Source of the DNA: Ornithinibacillus xuwenensis
GTDB taxonomy: Bacteria; Bacillota; Bacilli; Bacillales; Amphibacillaceae
DNA length: 64,000 nt
Direction: 5' to 3'
Assembly (NCBI RefSeq): GCF_039614845.1
Contig: NZ_JBDIML010000001.1
Coordinates: forward strand, 956,079-1,020,078
Below the pieces are notes generated by a model. It worked only from the letters and a program-made list of their open reading frames with translations. It ran no database searches and was not told where the DNA came from. The translations under genes and the position numbers were made by a program. Shown piece after piece: positions 17,348-25,405 of the stretch. The first letter of the stretch is position 1. Each line of letters starts with the position of its first letter.

Positions 17348-17377
17348 TTGACATATCTGTGTAGAATTGTGTAATAT
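17348..17377 (+). promoter_or_regulatory. Promoter of the pyrP leader
   Basis: Consensus -35 TTGACA at 17348-17353 and TAATAT at 17372-17377 with 18-bp spacing, upstream of the PyrR-binding leader. Confidence 0.6.
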
Positions 17378-17400
17378 CATATTAAGTTCATACGGTTACC

Positions 17401-17543
17401 TTTAAATCAGTCCTGTGAGACTGGCAAGGTGTAATAGACAGTGCGGCTGTCTTCATAAAAGCAGAAATCTTTAGTCATTATTCTGTTTTTATATGCTTAC
17501 TTATAAGCACCTTGCCTAATATACTAGGCAAGGTGCTTTTCTT
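17401..17543 (+). promoter_or_regulatory. PyrR-binding attenuator leader of pyrP
   Basis: The PyrR recognition sequence CAGTCCTGTGAGACTGGCAA (starting near 17408) matches the anti-antiterminator loop of pyr attenuators (AGUCCNGNGAGRCU). It is followed by about 70 nt able to form an antiterminator, then a strong terminator (17506-17542). UMP-bound PyrR should favour termination. Confidence 0.88.
17506..17542 (+). terminator. Regulated terminator in the pyrP leader
   Basis: A 13-bp perfect stem, AGCACCTTGCCTA with TAGGCAAGGTGCT, then TTTT. This is the terminator arm of the PyrR attenuator. Confidence 0.88.
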
Positions 17544-17595
17544 ATATCTCTCACCTGGTAACTGATGAACAAAAGAGATAAGGGAGAGAAGAAAC

Positions 17596-18849
17596 ATGGC
17601 AAAATATAATGAAATTCAAGTGGATCAACGTTTACCATTCCTTCAAAGTTTACCATTAAGCTTTCAGCACTTATTCGCAATGTTTGGTTCTACTGTTTTA
17701 GTACCAATTATTTTTGGGGTAAACCCATCTACTATTCTATTAATGAACGGTATAGGAACATTACTGTACATTTTTCTTACCAAAGGTAGGATTCCTGCAT
17801 ATCTAGGTTCGAGCTTTGCCTTTTTAGCACCAGTTGGCATCGTTATTGATCAATTTGGGTATGGCTATGCATTAGGAGGATTCCTAGCAGTAGGGATTAT
17901 CTTAACACTTGTAGGTATATTGGTGAAATTTGCTGGCACAAAATGGATAGATGTACTGTTTCCTCCGGCTGCCATGGGTGCAATTGTTGCCGTTATCGGG
18001 TTAGAGCTTGTTCCAGTTGCGGCCGGTCAAGCTGGGATTATTGGTGAAAACATCGACTCGACTACTGTTACAGTTTCCTTATTAACACTAGGAATTACGG
18101 TTATAGGTTGGGTAACATTTCGAGGGTTCTTCAAAATAATTCCAATTCTAATTGGATTTATTGCAGGATATATCCTTGCTGCCATGTACGGCTTAGTTAA
18201 TTTTGAAAAGGTGAAAGAAGCAGACTGGTTTACTATTCCTGAATTTTATTCCATGCAATTCGATTGGTCAGCTATACTAATTATTATCCCTGCAGCACTT
18301 GTCTTAATCCCAGAACATATTGGGCATTTATTTGTAACAAGTAATATCGTGAAGAAGGATCTAGCAAAAGACCCAGGTCTAGATCGCTCTTTCCTCGGAA
18401 ACGGGATTTCAACAATTTTATCAAGCTTTGTTGGATCAACTCCAAATACAACATATGGTGAAAACATTGGAGTATTAGCCATCACAAGAGTATACTCCAC
18501 ATGGATTATCGGTGGAGCAGCAATAATTGCAATTCTTCTATCATTTATTGGAAAGCTTTCAGCACTAATTTCTTCAATTCCAGAAGCTGTACTTGGAGGA
18601 ATTTCCTTACTATTATTCGGAATCATTGCCGCAAGTGGGATTCGCATGCTAGTAGAAGCTAAAATAGATTATAGTAAGTCCCAAAATTTAATTTTAACTT
18701 GTGTCATCCTAGTAATTGGGATTAGTGGAGCAAAAATACAAATTGGAGAAGAAGTTGGACTATCTGGAATGGGTCTAGCAACTGTCGTGGGCATTATCCT
18801 TAGTATCATGTTTAAAATATTTGACATCCTAAAGCTATCAAACGAATAA
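17596..18849 (+). CDS. pyrP: Uracil permease
   Basis: A NCS2-family uracil:cation symporter of the cytoplasmic membrane, 417 aa with 12-14 hydrophobic segments. The family motifs are QHLFAMFGSTVLVPIIFG near the N-terminus, YLGSSFAFLAP, LVLIPEHIGHL near residue 235 with the substrate-contacting Glu, and FVGSTPNTTYGENIGVLAITRV near 280. The PyrR attenuator upstream confirms pyrimidine control. The gene stands alone, not in a pyr biosynthetic operon. Confidence 0.95.
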   Translation: MAKYNEIQVDQRLPFLQSLPLSFQHLFAMFGSTVLVPIIFGVNPSTILLMNGIGTLLYIFLTKGRIPAYLGSSFAFLAPVGIVIDQFGYGYALGGFLAVGIILTLVGILVKFAGTKWIDVLFPPAAMGAIVAVIGLELVPVAAGQAGIIGENIDSTTVTVSLLTLGITVIGWVTFRGFFKIIPILIGFIAGYILAAMYGLVNFEKVKEADWFTIPEFYSMQFDWSAILIIIPAALVLIPEHIGHLFVTSNIVKKDLAKDPGLDRSFLGNGISTILSSFVGSTPNTTYGENIGVLAITRVYSTWIIGGAAIIAILLSFIGKLSALISSIPEAVLGGISLLLFGIIAASGIRMLVEAKIDYSKSQNLILTCVILVIGISGAKIQIGEEVGLSGMGLATVVGIILSIMFKIFDILKLSNE

Positions 18850-18852
18850 CAT

Positions 18853-18894
18853 GAAAAGAGCTTGCAGTTAGTCTGAAACTGCAAGCTCTTTTCT
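18853..18894 (+). terminator. Bidirectional terminator between pyrP and topB
   Basis: Long inverted repeat AAAAGAGCTTGCAGTT / AACTGCAAGCTCTTTT with loop AGTCTGA, flanked by T-runs on both strands. Confidence 0.85.
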
Positions 18895-21058
18895 ATTTCT
18901 TCTCAAATTCCATACTCCATGAATAATACTGATTATCTGGATTTTTTTCATAGCTTAAATATGCATTAAATTTCTTACCTTGTTTGCTCGTTAATCCCTT
19001 TACATAGGCCTTTTGGTTCTTCAGCAGGCTCTTTACCATTGTTTTTGTGGGCTTTTTCTTTAATGCTCGCAAATACTTATCATTTTTCCAAATTGCAAAT
19101 TTGCAACCGTTTTTCCAGTTACTGCAGCCAAATCCTTTACTGCCTTCTACTATCTTGCCACCGCAAGCTGGGCAAGCTCCTAGAACTTCATGAGATTGAG
19201 AAGCGCTCGATGTTGTGGTAACCTCCTGTATTGTTACCTCTTGGTCCAGTTTAATTTCTTCTACTGATTGCTTCGTAAATTGAAAGACAGTATTTAAAAA
19301 CTCTCTTTTCGGTACAGCCCCTTTTTGAATATCGGATAAGGATTTTTCAAGACGACCTGTAAACTCCAGGTCAAATAAAGATTTTACAGGAAATGTTTCC
19401 ACTAGATTTCTACCTAACTCCGTGCATAATAGGCTTTTACCTTGTGTGTTAATATAACCAACATCCTTTAGTTTCTTTATCGTTTCCGCCCTAGTTGCTG
19501 GTGTTCCAATGCTAAAACCAGTTAAAATGCTTCCCACAAATTCGACATCATCGTCCTCTTTAAAGCTTTTCCCACAGGTTTCCATAACTCTAAGTAATGT
19601 TTTTTCTGTATGTGGCTTTGGGGGTTTGGTAACATGTGCTGTTACTTCTGCATTTGTCACCTTCATTCGTTCACGAAGTTGAACGATTGGCAATAGCTTG
19701 TCCTTTGAAACGATTTTTTCTACCTTCTTCCACCCTTCAACAAGCTGCACACGCCCCTTTGATTCAAATATCCCTTTTACTGCTTCATCAACTATTTTCG
19801 TATGAATCTTTGTCTCTTCAAATTCAGCTACCGGCATAAATTGCATTATGAAGCGATTCTTGATTCCATCATAAACAATTTGCTCGTCAACGCTTAACCG
19901 TTTTGGTTTCATATATGTTGGAATTATCGCACTATGACTTTCTACTTTAGCATTATTAAAAACACGATTCGTCTTCATAAATTTAATTTCACTTTTATAG
20001 GGTAAATCCTCTGCTAACGTGTCTAATACCTTAGCTGTTTTCCCTACTAAGGTTTCTTCTAGAGCAGTACTCGATGTTCTAGGATAGGTAATAAACTTTT
20101 TCTCATATAGTGACTGTGCAACCTTTAGAACCTTGTCCGAAGTCCATCCCTTATATTTACTAGTAATATGTCCTTGTAAGCTTGAGAGATTAAACAGAAA
20201 TGGTGGAAATTCCTTTTTCTTCTCAACTTTTTTATCGATAACAATTGCTTCTTTTTGTTGAATTAGTTCTTGTAATGTATCCAAATTTTCTCTTTGCTTA
20301 AATTTATCCTCAGAATTTTCGATGTAGGCTCCCTCATAGATATCATTATTTTCTGTTTGAAAAGTAGCCATAAGTTTAAAATAATCTTCTGGTACAAAAG
20401 ATTTAATTTCTTTATCACGATCATAAATAATCTTCAAAGTAGGAAGTAATACCCTCCCAATGTTTAACGCCTTCCCCTTCCCTTTTTGATATTTTAAGGT
20501 TGCTACTGAGGTTAAGTTAATGCCTATTACCCAGTCTGCCCACTGTCGACTAACACCAGCATCTTGTAGAGGTCGTAGCTCTTCATTTGGACGTAATAAT
20601 TCTAATCCTTTCAGTACTTCATCCTTTGTCCATTCATTTAATAATAATCGGTATACAGGCTTAACCGGCTTAGCTCGGTAAATAATACTGTCTCCAATTA
20701 ATTGCCCTTCTCGATCATAATCACAAGCCGAAATAATTGCAGAAATATCCTGTCTTTTCATAAGGGAATGGATGATGCTCAGTTGCTTTTTCGCACCTTG
20801 GTCTGCCCATTGTCTATTCTTTGGGTTACTTTTCACTTTATATTCAAACTTGGCTGGGATAAATGGAAAATTATCCATTTTCCTCCTGGCCATTTTATTA
20901 TCATAGTCTTTTGCATCATTCAACTGTAGCAAATGTCCAAATGCCCAGGTTATAAGGTATTGATTTCCCTCAAAATAGCCATCCTTCTTAACCTTTATCC
21001 CAAGTGCATCGGCGATATTTTTGGCAACTGAAGGTTTTTCTGCAAGTATTAATTTCAT
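18893..21058 (-). CDS. topB: DNA topoisomerase III
   Basis: A type IA topoisomerase that decatenates and relaxes DNA by single-strand passage. The N-terminal TOPRIM domain starts MKLILAEKPSVAKNIADALG and includes SACDYDREGQLIG. The catalytic Tyr is in KFITYPRTSSTAL near residue 310. TPATRAETIKKL follows near 485. A C-terminal zinc-like CPACGGKIVEG...GCSNW region and a basic tail complete it. The length, about 721 aa, is close to Bacillus TopB (727). ATG 21058 is preferred over an upstream TTG because the TOPRIM begins there and GTAGGTG precedes it. Confidence 0.95.
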   Translation of the reverse strand: MKLILAEKPSVAKNIADALGIKVKKDGYFEGNQYLITWAFGHLLQLNDAKDYDNKMARRKMDNFPFIPAKFEYKVKSNPKNRQWADQGAKKQLSIIHSLMKRQDISAIISACDYDREGQLIGDSIIYRAKPVKPVYRLLLNEWTKDEVLKGLELLRPNEELRPLQDAGVSRQWADWVIGINLTSVATLKYQKGKGKALNIGRVLLPTLKIIYDRDKEIKSFVPEDYFKLMATFQTENNDIYEGAYIENSEDKFKQRENLDTLQELIQQKEAIVIDKKVEKKKEFPPFLFNLSSLQGHITSKYKGWTSDKVLKVAQSLYEKKFITYPRTSSTALEETLVGKTAKVLDTLAEDLPYKSEIKFMKTNRVFNNAKVESHSAIIPTYMKPKRLSVDEQIVYDGIKNRFIMQFMPVAEFEETKIHTKIVDEAVKGIFESKGRVQLVEGWKKVEKIVSKDKLLPIVQLRERMKVTNAEVTAHVTKPPKPHTEKTLLRVMETCGKSFKEDDDVEFVGSILTGFSIGTPATRAETIKKLKDVGYINTQGKSLLCTELGRNLVETFPVKSLFDLEFTGRLEKSLSDIQKGAVPKREFLNTVFQFTKQSVEEIKLDQEVTIQEVTTTSSASQSHEVLGACPACGGKIVEGSKGFGCSNWKNGCKFAIWKNDKYLRALKKKPTKTMVKSLLKNQKAYVKGLTSKQGKKFNAYLSYEKNPDNQYYSWSMEFEKK

Positions 21059-21181
21059 TGGTACACCTACTTTCAATTAGAAAAAAATCGGAAGGATAAA
21101 AGCGATTGTTTTTCGGAGTTTTTTATAGAAGAATACATGAGTGAATCTATTATACTATAATTGAAAATAATAATGTAAGTT

Positions 21182-21216
21182 AAAAACTGTCTTAGCAATT
21201 TAACTAAGACAGTTCG
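21182..21216 (-). terminator. Terminator after the Mn-catalase gene
   Basis: Stem AACTGTCTTAG / CTAAGACAGTT with a 7-nt loop and TTTT on the minus strand, just after the catalase stop codon. Confidence 0.75.
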
Positions 21217-21229
21217 ATACCAAGAGCTA

Positions 21230-22090
21230 TTACTTCGTATTTGGATCTGGTGTATCATCTGACTTCCTCAATACTGCTGGTGGCGTATTAAAGATATATG
21301 GTGGTGCTGGTGACAGTTTTGGTTTTTTACCATATGCCACAGGATGATCAACATAATTAAATACGCCTAATCCATCCATACTCGGTCCATGAGCCCATCG
21401 ACCTTTTGCGCTTTCATCACCTTTTGAGTAATTAAACAATGTGTATGAAACCTCTTGCTTCTCTAGCTTACGAGGGAATGTGCTTGGTACAACAATATTT
21501 TCTTTTTCTTCCAATTCACGAATTGCTGCATACCATTGATTTTGATGCATTGTATCTCTTGCTATTAACCAAGATAGCATATCCTTAACGCCACGGTCAT
21601 CAGTCTGCTCATACAGTCTAGATACCTGTAATCTTCCTTGAGATTCTGCTGTTAGATTATGACGGAAATCTGCTAATAGATTCCCACTGGCAATAATATA
21701 GTTTGCAGTCCACCGATTTCCATTACTATCAGCTGGCATTGCTCCTAATCCGGAAACAATTGTATGTTGAGGATTAGACCCACCTAATATAGCAGCTACT
21801 ACTGGATTTACAGAATCATCTAATTCTAAATCAGGCGTGCCATCTAATAATCTAGCAATCATAGTAGCTAACATTTCAATATGTGCTAATTCCTCTGCCC
21901 CTGTATCCATTAATAAATCTTTATATTTACCTTCGCCACCTCGAACATTCCATCCCTGAAATAAATACTGCATCGCAACCGAAATCTCACCAAATTGCCC
22001 ACCAAGTACTTCTTGCAGTCTACGTGCAAACACTGGATCTGGACGGTCTGGCTTCGCTCGATACTGTAATTCCTTTACGTGATAAAACAA
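21230..22090 (-). CDS. Manganese catalase family protein (YdbD/CotJC-like)
   Basis: A di-manganese catalase that dismutates hydrogen peroxide, about 286 aa. The dinuclear-site ligands are visible in GGQFGEISVAMQYLFQG (Glu), GAEELAHIEM (Glu and His), ADFRHNLTAESQGRLQV and RDTMHQNQW (His). The start is probably the TTG at 22090 giving MFYHVKELQYRAKPDRPDP, because AAGGAG lies eight bases upstream; the frame extends 12 codons further but without an SD. The C-terminal tail is Pro-rich. Spore-coat location is possible for this family but not shown here. Confidence 0.9.
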   Translation of the reverse strand: MFYHVKELQYRAKPDRPDPVFARRLQEVLGGQFGEISVAMQYLFQGWNVRGGEGKYKDLLMDTGAEELAHIEMLATMIARLLDGTPDLELDDSVNPVVAAILGGSNPQHTIVSGLGAMPADSNGNRWTANYIIASGNLLADFRHNLTAESQGRLQVSRLYEQTDDRGVKDMLSWLIARDTMHQNQWYAAIRELEEKENIVVPSTFPRKLEKQEVSYTLFNYSKGDESAKGRWAHGPSMDGLGVFNYVDHPVAYGKKPKLSPAPPYIFNTPPAVLRKSDDTPDPNTK

Positions 22091-22221
22091 CACCCTCACT
22101 CCTTCTATTCTAGGTAAAATAACCACTCTTTAATTAGGTATTCATCATCAAAGTGATTGGTGACTACCAAGAAGCCCAATTACGATATGTCCTCTGGTGT
22201 TGTTACTTCTAGAGAGCTGTA

Positions 22222-22256
22222 CATAAAAAACAAAACAATCATGAAACGATTGTTCT
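22222..22256 (-). terminator. Terminator overlapping the end of the S13 peptidase gene
   Basis: On the minus strand ACAATCG...GATTGT is followed by TTTTGTTTTTT. The stem overlaps the last codons of the gene. Confidence 0.6.
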
Positions 22257-23636
22257 GTTCTTTTCTGTGACGATATATTTTACTAATCTATCAATGATTG
22301 GTGGACCATCCTCTTCATCTAATAAATTATTTAGCATTATGGAAAAGATTAACTCTTCTCCTTCCCTTGTTGTTAAGTATCCGGATAATGTACTGACTCC
22401 CATAATAGTACCAGTCTTGGCATTTACATTTAACCCATCCAGTCGATCTCGTAATGTTCCGCCTACCATCCGATTTTGATCCCCCGCAACTGGTAGTGAT
22501 TGATAAAAAGAGGGAAACCACTTTTCTTTTTGCACATGAAATAATAATTTTGATATTTCGTTGGCTGGTACAAGATTAACATGTGAGATACCTGATCCAT
22601 CTCGGACAACTAACTTTTCTATATCTACTCCCCATTCCTGGATTCTTGAGTTTAGCACTTCTAATCCGCTATCCCAGCTTCCATCTCCCTTCATTACCTT
22701 TCCCATTTCTTTAACGAGTACTTCTCCATGACCATTATTACTTAGCTTCATAAATGGAGTGCAAAGCTCTGCTAATGGCATAGATTGGCACTCACTTATT
22801 AACAATGCCTGACTAGGAGTTGTTCCTGTGATAATATTTCCATTTAATTTAATTTCTTTCTTTGATAGGGCTTGTTGAAACAAGTGTAGGGCGTAATATG
22901 TTGGTTCCCATATGGCAATCCACTCTCGAACAGCTTCTGAGTCTGTTGGAATAATCCCCTCTACAATAACAAGATTTTCGCCATGTCTTCTGGTTATTGT
23001 CAGCTCTGGCTCCTCTTCACTAGTCGTGGAATAGCTAGTAATTGCTTTGTTTATAATCTGTACATAGTCGTTCTCTGGTGTCACGGTAATATTGGGACTA
23101 TCTCCAGCATGATTAGTTGGAGAAATTTCTAGCATGATTGTACCCGAATCATAGTCTTCAGTTGGCGAAGCGGTTAATGCCGAAACCTGAGCGCCATAGT
23201 AACAATGCTCATCACTCCAATTTAAATCTTTTGATAATCGAACACTATCATACCAAGAATCATCACCAATGATGTTTCCAGTAATTTGACTGATTCCTCG
23301 CTCTTTTAAAACGTGAGCGAATCGTTCAAAGTCAGCTATTAATAACGTTGGATCTCCTTTTCCTTTCAGATAAAGATTTCCTAATAACCTTTCATCAACT
23401 ATTTCACCGTCCGTCCACAGCTCTGTCTTAAATAAATAATCCTCTCCTAATACATCTAAACCCGCTGCACAAGTAAAAAGCTTCAAATTAGATGCTGGAT
23501 GTAATCGAATATTTCCCATATGTTCATACTCTAATTCACCTGACTTCCTAGAACGTATACTTACGCCAATTAGAGAACCAGTTAATTTTGCTTCTTTCTT
23601 AAATTTGGACTCAAAACTATCCCAGAACTCATTCAA
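22239..23636 (-). CDS. D-alanyl-D-alanine carboxypeptidase/endopeptidase, S13 family (DacC-like)
   Basis: A PBP4-type penicillin-binding protein trimming peptidoglycan stem peptides, about 465 aa. Active-site motifs are PASNLKLF (SxxK) near residue 50, LSNNGHGE (SxN) near 300 and NAKTGTIMG (KTG) near 410. The start is placed at TTG 23636, seven bases after AAGGTGG; the track-length ATG at 23657 would translate the SD itself. With either start there is no hydrophobic signal peptide, odd for an enzyme whose substrate is outside the membrane. It is divergent from the quorum-sensing regulator. Confidence 0.85.
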   Translation of the reverse strand: MNEFWDSFESKFKKEAKLTGSLIGVSIRSRKSGELEYEHMGNIRLHPASNLKLFTCAAGLDVLGEDYLFKTELWTDGEIVDERLLGNLYLKGKGDPTLLIADFERFAHVLKERGISQITGNIIGDDSWYDSVRLSKDLNWSDEHCYYGAQVSALTASPTEDYDSGTIMLEISPTNHAGDSPNITVTPENDYVQIINKAITSYSTTSEEEPELTITRRHGENLVIVEGIIPTDSEAVREWIAIWEPTYYALHLFQQALSKKEIKLNGNIITGTTPSQALLISECQSMPLAELCTPFMKLSNNGHGEVLVKEMGKVMKGDGSWDSGLEVLNSRIQEWGVDIEKLVVRDGSGISHVNLVPANEISKLLFHVQKEKWFPSFYQSLPVAGDQNRMVGGTLRDRLDGLNVNAKTGTIMGVSTLSGYLTTREGEELIFSIMLNNLLDEEDGPPIIDRLVKYIVTEKNRTIVS

Positions 23637-23735
23637 AAAATCCCCACCTTTTTTCATTTATTTAATGTATTAATTGAAGGATATTCACTAAATCACTGAA
23701 AATTCAATTAAATTTTAAAGTAAATTGCCCTTTTT

Positions 23736-23753
23736 TCAGGAAAACTTTCCTGA
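23736..23753. promoter_or_regulatory. Perfect 8-2-8 inverted repeat upstream of the RRNPP regulator
   Basis: TCAGGAAAACTTTCCTGA is two perfect 8-bp half-sites with a 2-bp centre, in the divergent promoter region. It lies about 75-90 bp upstream of the likely regulator transcription start and about 100 bp upstream of the peptidase start. It has no T-run, so a protein-binding site is likelier than a terminator. Confidence 0.5.
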
Positions 23754-23793
23754 TTTTCCTCCAGAAGAAGCAAAATTCTACCCTTTTCTACAC

Positions 23794-23851
23794 TTTATTG
23801 AATATTGCCACGATGATATAGTATTCTAAGTTGTTTTTCATTATAATGAAA
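23794..23851 (+). promoter_or_regulatory. Promoter and palindromic operator candidate of the RRNPP regulator
   Basis: TATAGT at 23817-23822 with a weak TTTATT 17 bp upstream is a plausible promoter. A perfect 16-bp palindrome, TTTCATTATAATGAAA (23836-23851), lies just past the expected transcription start and before the SD GGAGGTGA. The position fits an autoregulatory operator. Confidence 0.5.
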
Positions 23852-23868
23852 CCCATGGAGGTGAGAAT

Positions 23869-25140
23869 GTGGGAATTGATGTTGGACAAGCTATTAAAAT
23901 TAATCGGCTGCGATTGAATATGACACAATCTGATTTAGCAAAAGGTATAATATCGGTTTCTTACTTATCCAAAATAGAAAATGGTACTGCAGAGCCACCA
24001 CATGAGGTACTTGAGCTTCTAAGTGAAAGATTACAATTAAATCCTCTGGAACCTGGAATACAAATTGATCACAATACCGTAATCCGATGGTTTCATCATC
24101 TTCTTCGTTCAAATGTTGATGAGTCCATTCGAATCTACAACAAGCTCAGACATAATTTAACGAACGCAATTGACAAAAAATTACTATCACTCATTGAGAT
24201 ACACAAGCTTCATTACTACATCCTAATTAATGACAAAACTGAGGCAGAGAACCTCGTCTTTTCTCTACAAAAAAGTTCCAAGCGATTTAACGAAGTTGAA
24301 AAATACTATTACTACAAGTTTCTTGGAAACTATCATTATTCCCTACTGTCTTTCAAAAAGGCTCTGGAATACTACCAAACAGCAGAACAATATGGTAAAT
24401 CGGAAATATTTCATCAAAACGAGGAAATCAATAATCTTTACTATTTAATTGGTAATGTGGCGAGTAAGGTTAGGCAAACACACTTATGCCTACTTTATAC
24501 GATACGCGCACTTGAATATTATCAGAGCAACTATGACTTAAAAAAATGTGCTGAATGCCATATTCTTCAAGGTATTTCTTATCGAAGAATAAACGAAATT
24601 GAAAAAGCTAAAGAAAGCTATCGATATGCAATAAATATTGCTGAGAAGATTGAGGATAAGGAAACTCTAAAACTAGGTTATCAAAACCTCGGAACACTTA
24701 ACTCAATTGGTAAAGATTCTATAGAAGCAATTGATTACTTTCTAAAAAGCTACGAATTAAGAAAAAACGATAGAGTTGATAGGAGAATTGTACCCGTTTC
24801 AAGTTTAATGAAGGAATATTACTCTTTAGGTGATATAAAAAATTCACAAGTTTGGCTTGAGATTGGATTAAATTTGTGCAAGTCTTTAGAGCCTATTGAT
24901 TCAGTTTATGTATATGAATTTGACGTCTATAATTTTTTAATTACTGGTTATGATAACTCTTTTGAAAAACTAATTATTAAAAAAATCATTCCATTTTTTG
25001 AAGCGCGAGAACTTTACTATGAAAAATCTGTCTACTTAGAACTTCTTGCGAATTATTATAAACAAAACCGAAAGTATAAATTATCTACTTACTATTATGA
25101 AGAAGCATTCAAAACTATTTCCAAAATTATTAATATTTGA
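23869..25140 (+). CDS. HTH-TPR regulator of the RRNPP family (peptide pheromone receptor)
   Basis: A 423-aa cytoplasmic protein with an XRE-type HTH at residues 5-58 (IKINRLRLNMTQSDLAKG, then SVSYLSKIENGTAEPP), followed by about 350 residues of helical repeats. These have TPR-like spacing, for example CHILQGISYRRINEIEKAKESY, and YQNLGTLNSIGKDSIEAIDYFLKSYEL. This is the architecture of PlcR/NprR-type receptors, whose TPR groove binds an imported peptide. The start is GTG 23869 with SD GGAGGTGA; an overlapping ATG is in another frame. A pro-peptide gene follows after 16 bp. The target genes are unknown. Confidence 0.9.
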   Translation: MGIDVGQAIKINRLRLNMTQSDLAKGIISVSYLSKIENGTAEPPHEVLELLSERLQLNPLEPGIQIDHNTVIRWFHHLLRSNVDESIRIYNKLRHNLTNAIDKKLLSLIEIHKLHYYILINDKTEAENLVFSLQKSSKRFNEVEKYYYYKFLGNYHYSLLSFKKALEYYQTAEQYGKSEIFHQNEEINNLYYLIGNVASKVRQTHLCLLYTIRALEYYQSNYDLKKCAECHILQGISYRRINEIEKAKESYRYAINIAEKIEDKETLKLGYQNLGTLNSIGKDSIEAIDYFLKSYELRKNDRVDRRIVPVSSLMKEYYSLGDIKNSQVWLEIGLNLCKSLEPIDSVYVYEFDVYNFLITGYDNSFEKLIIKKIIPFFEARELYYEKSVYLELLANYYKQNRKYKLSTYYYEEAFKTISKIINI

Positions 25141-25156
25141 AAGGAGGTGAACTAAA

Positions 25157-25309
25157 TTGAAGCATTTTATTCTAACAGTACTCTTGTTGACTTTTCTTTT
25201 TGTATCAGGGAGTCTCGTCGTTACTGCAAATTCCATATCTTCTTTTAATGAAGATAATGAGTTTGCAGACCCTGATTTAAATGATGAAGAGCCGGATCCT
25301 TGGTACTAA
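25157..25309 (+). CDS. Exported pro-peptide, candidate RRNPP pheromone precursor
   Basis: A 50-codon ORF with TTG start and perfect SD AAGGAGGTGA (25141-25150), 16 bp after the receptor stop codon. It begins MKHFILTVLLLTFLFVSG, a clear Sec signal peptide with a likely cleavage after VVTA (residue 24). The remaining 26 residues are acidic (three Asn/Asp/Glu clusters) and end EEPDPWY. This matches PapR- and NprX-type precursors, where the last 5-8 residues become the signal after secretion, proteolysis and Opp import. The exact mature peptide is inferred. It was too short for routine gene calling. Confidence 0.85.
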   Translation: MKHFILTVLLLTFLFVSGSLVVTANSISSFNEDNEFADPDLNDEEPDPWY

Positions 25310-25405
25310 TAACAAGCAAATTGTAGCAAACAAAAAATTTTCTTACCTTCTCCTGACAAAGCAGGAATGAAATTAGACAGTTCCACTGACTTATACATCC
25401 CCGCT

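Noticed and set aside
25310..25405. Strong terminator between the pheromone gene and yndJ
   Set aside because: Only a weak CCTG/CAGG hairpin near 25354-25369 is seen, without a convincing T-run, so no terminator is listed.
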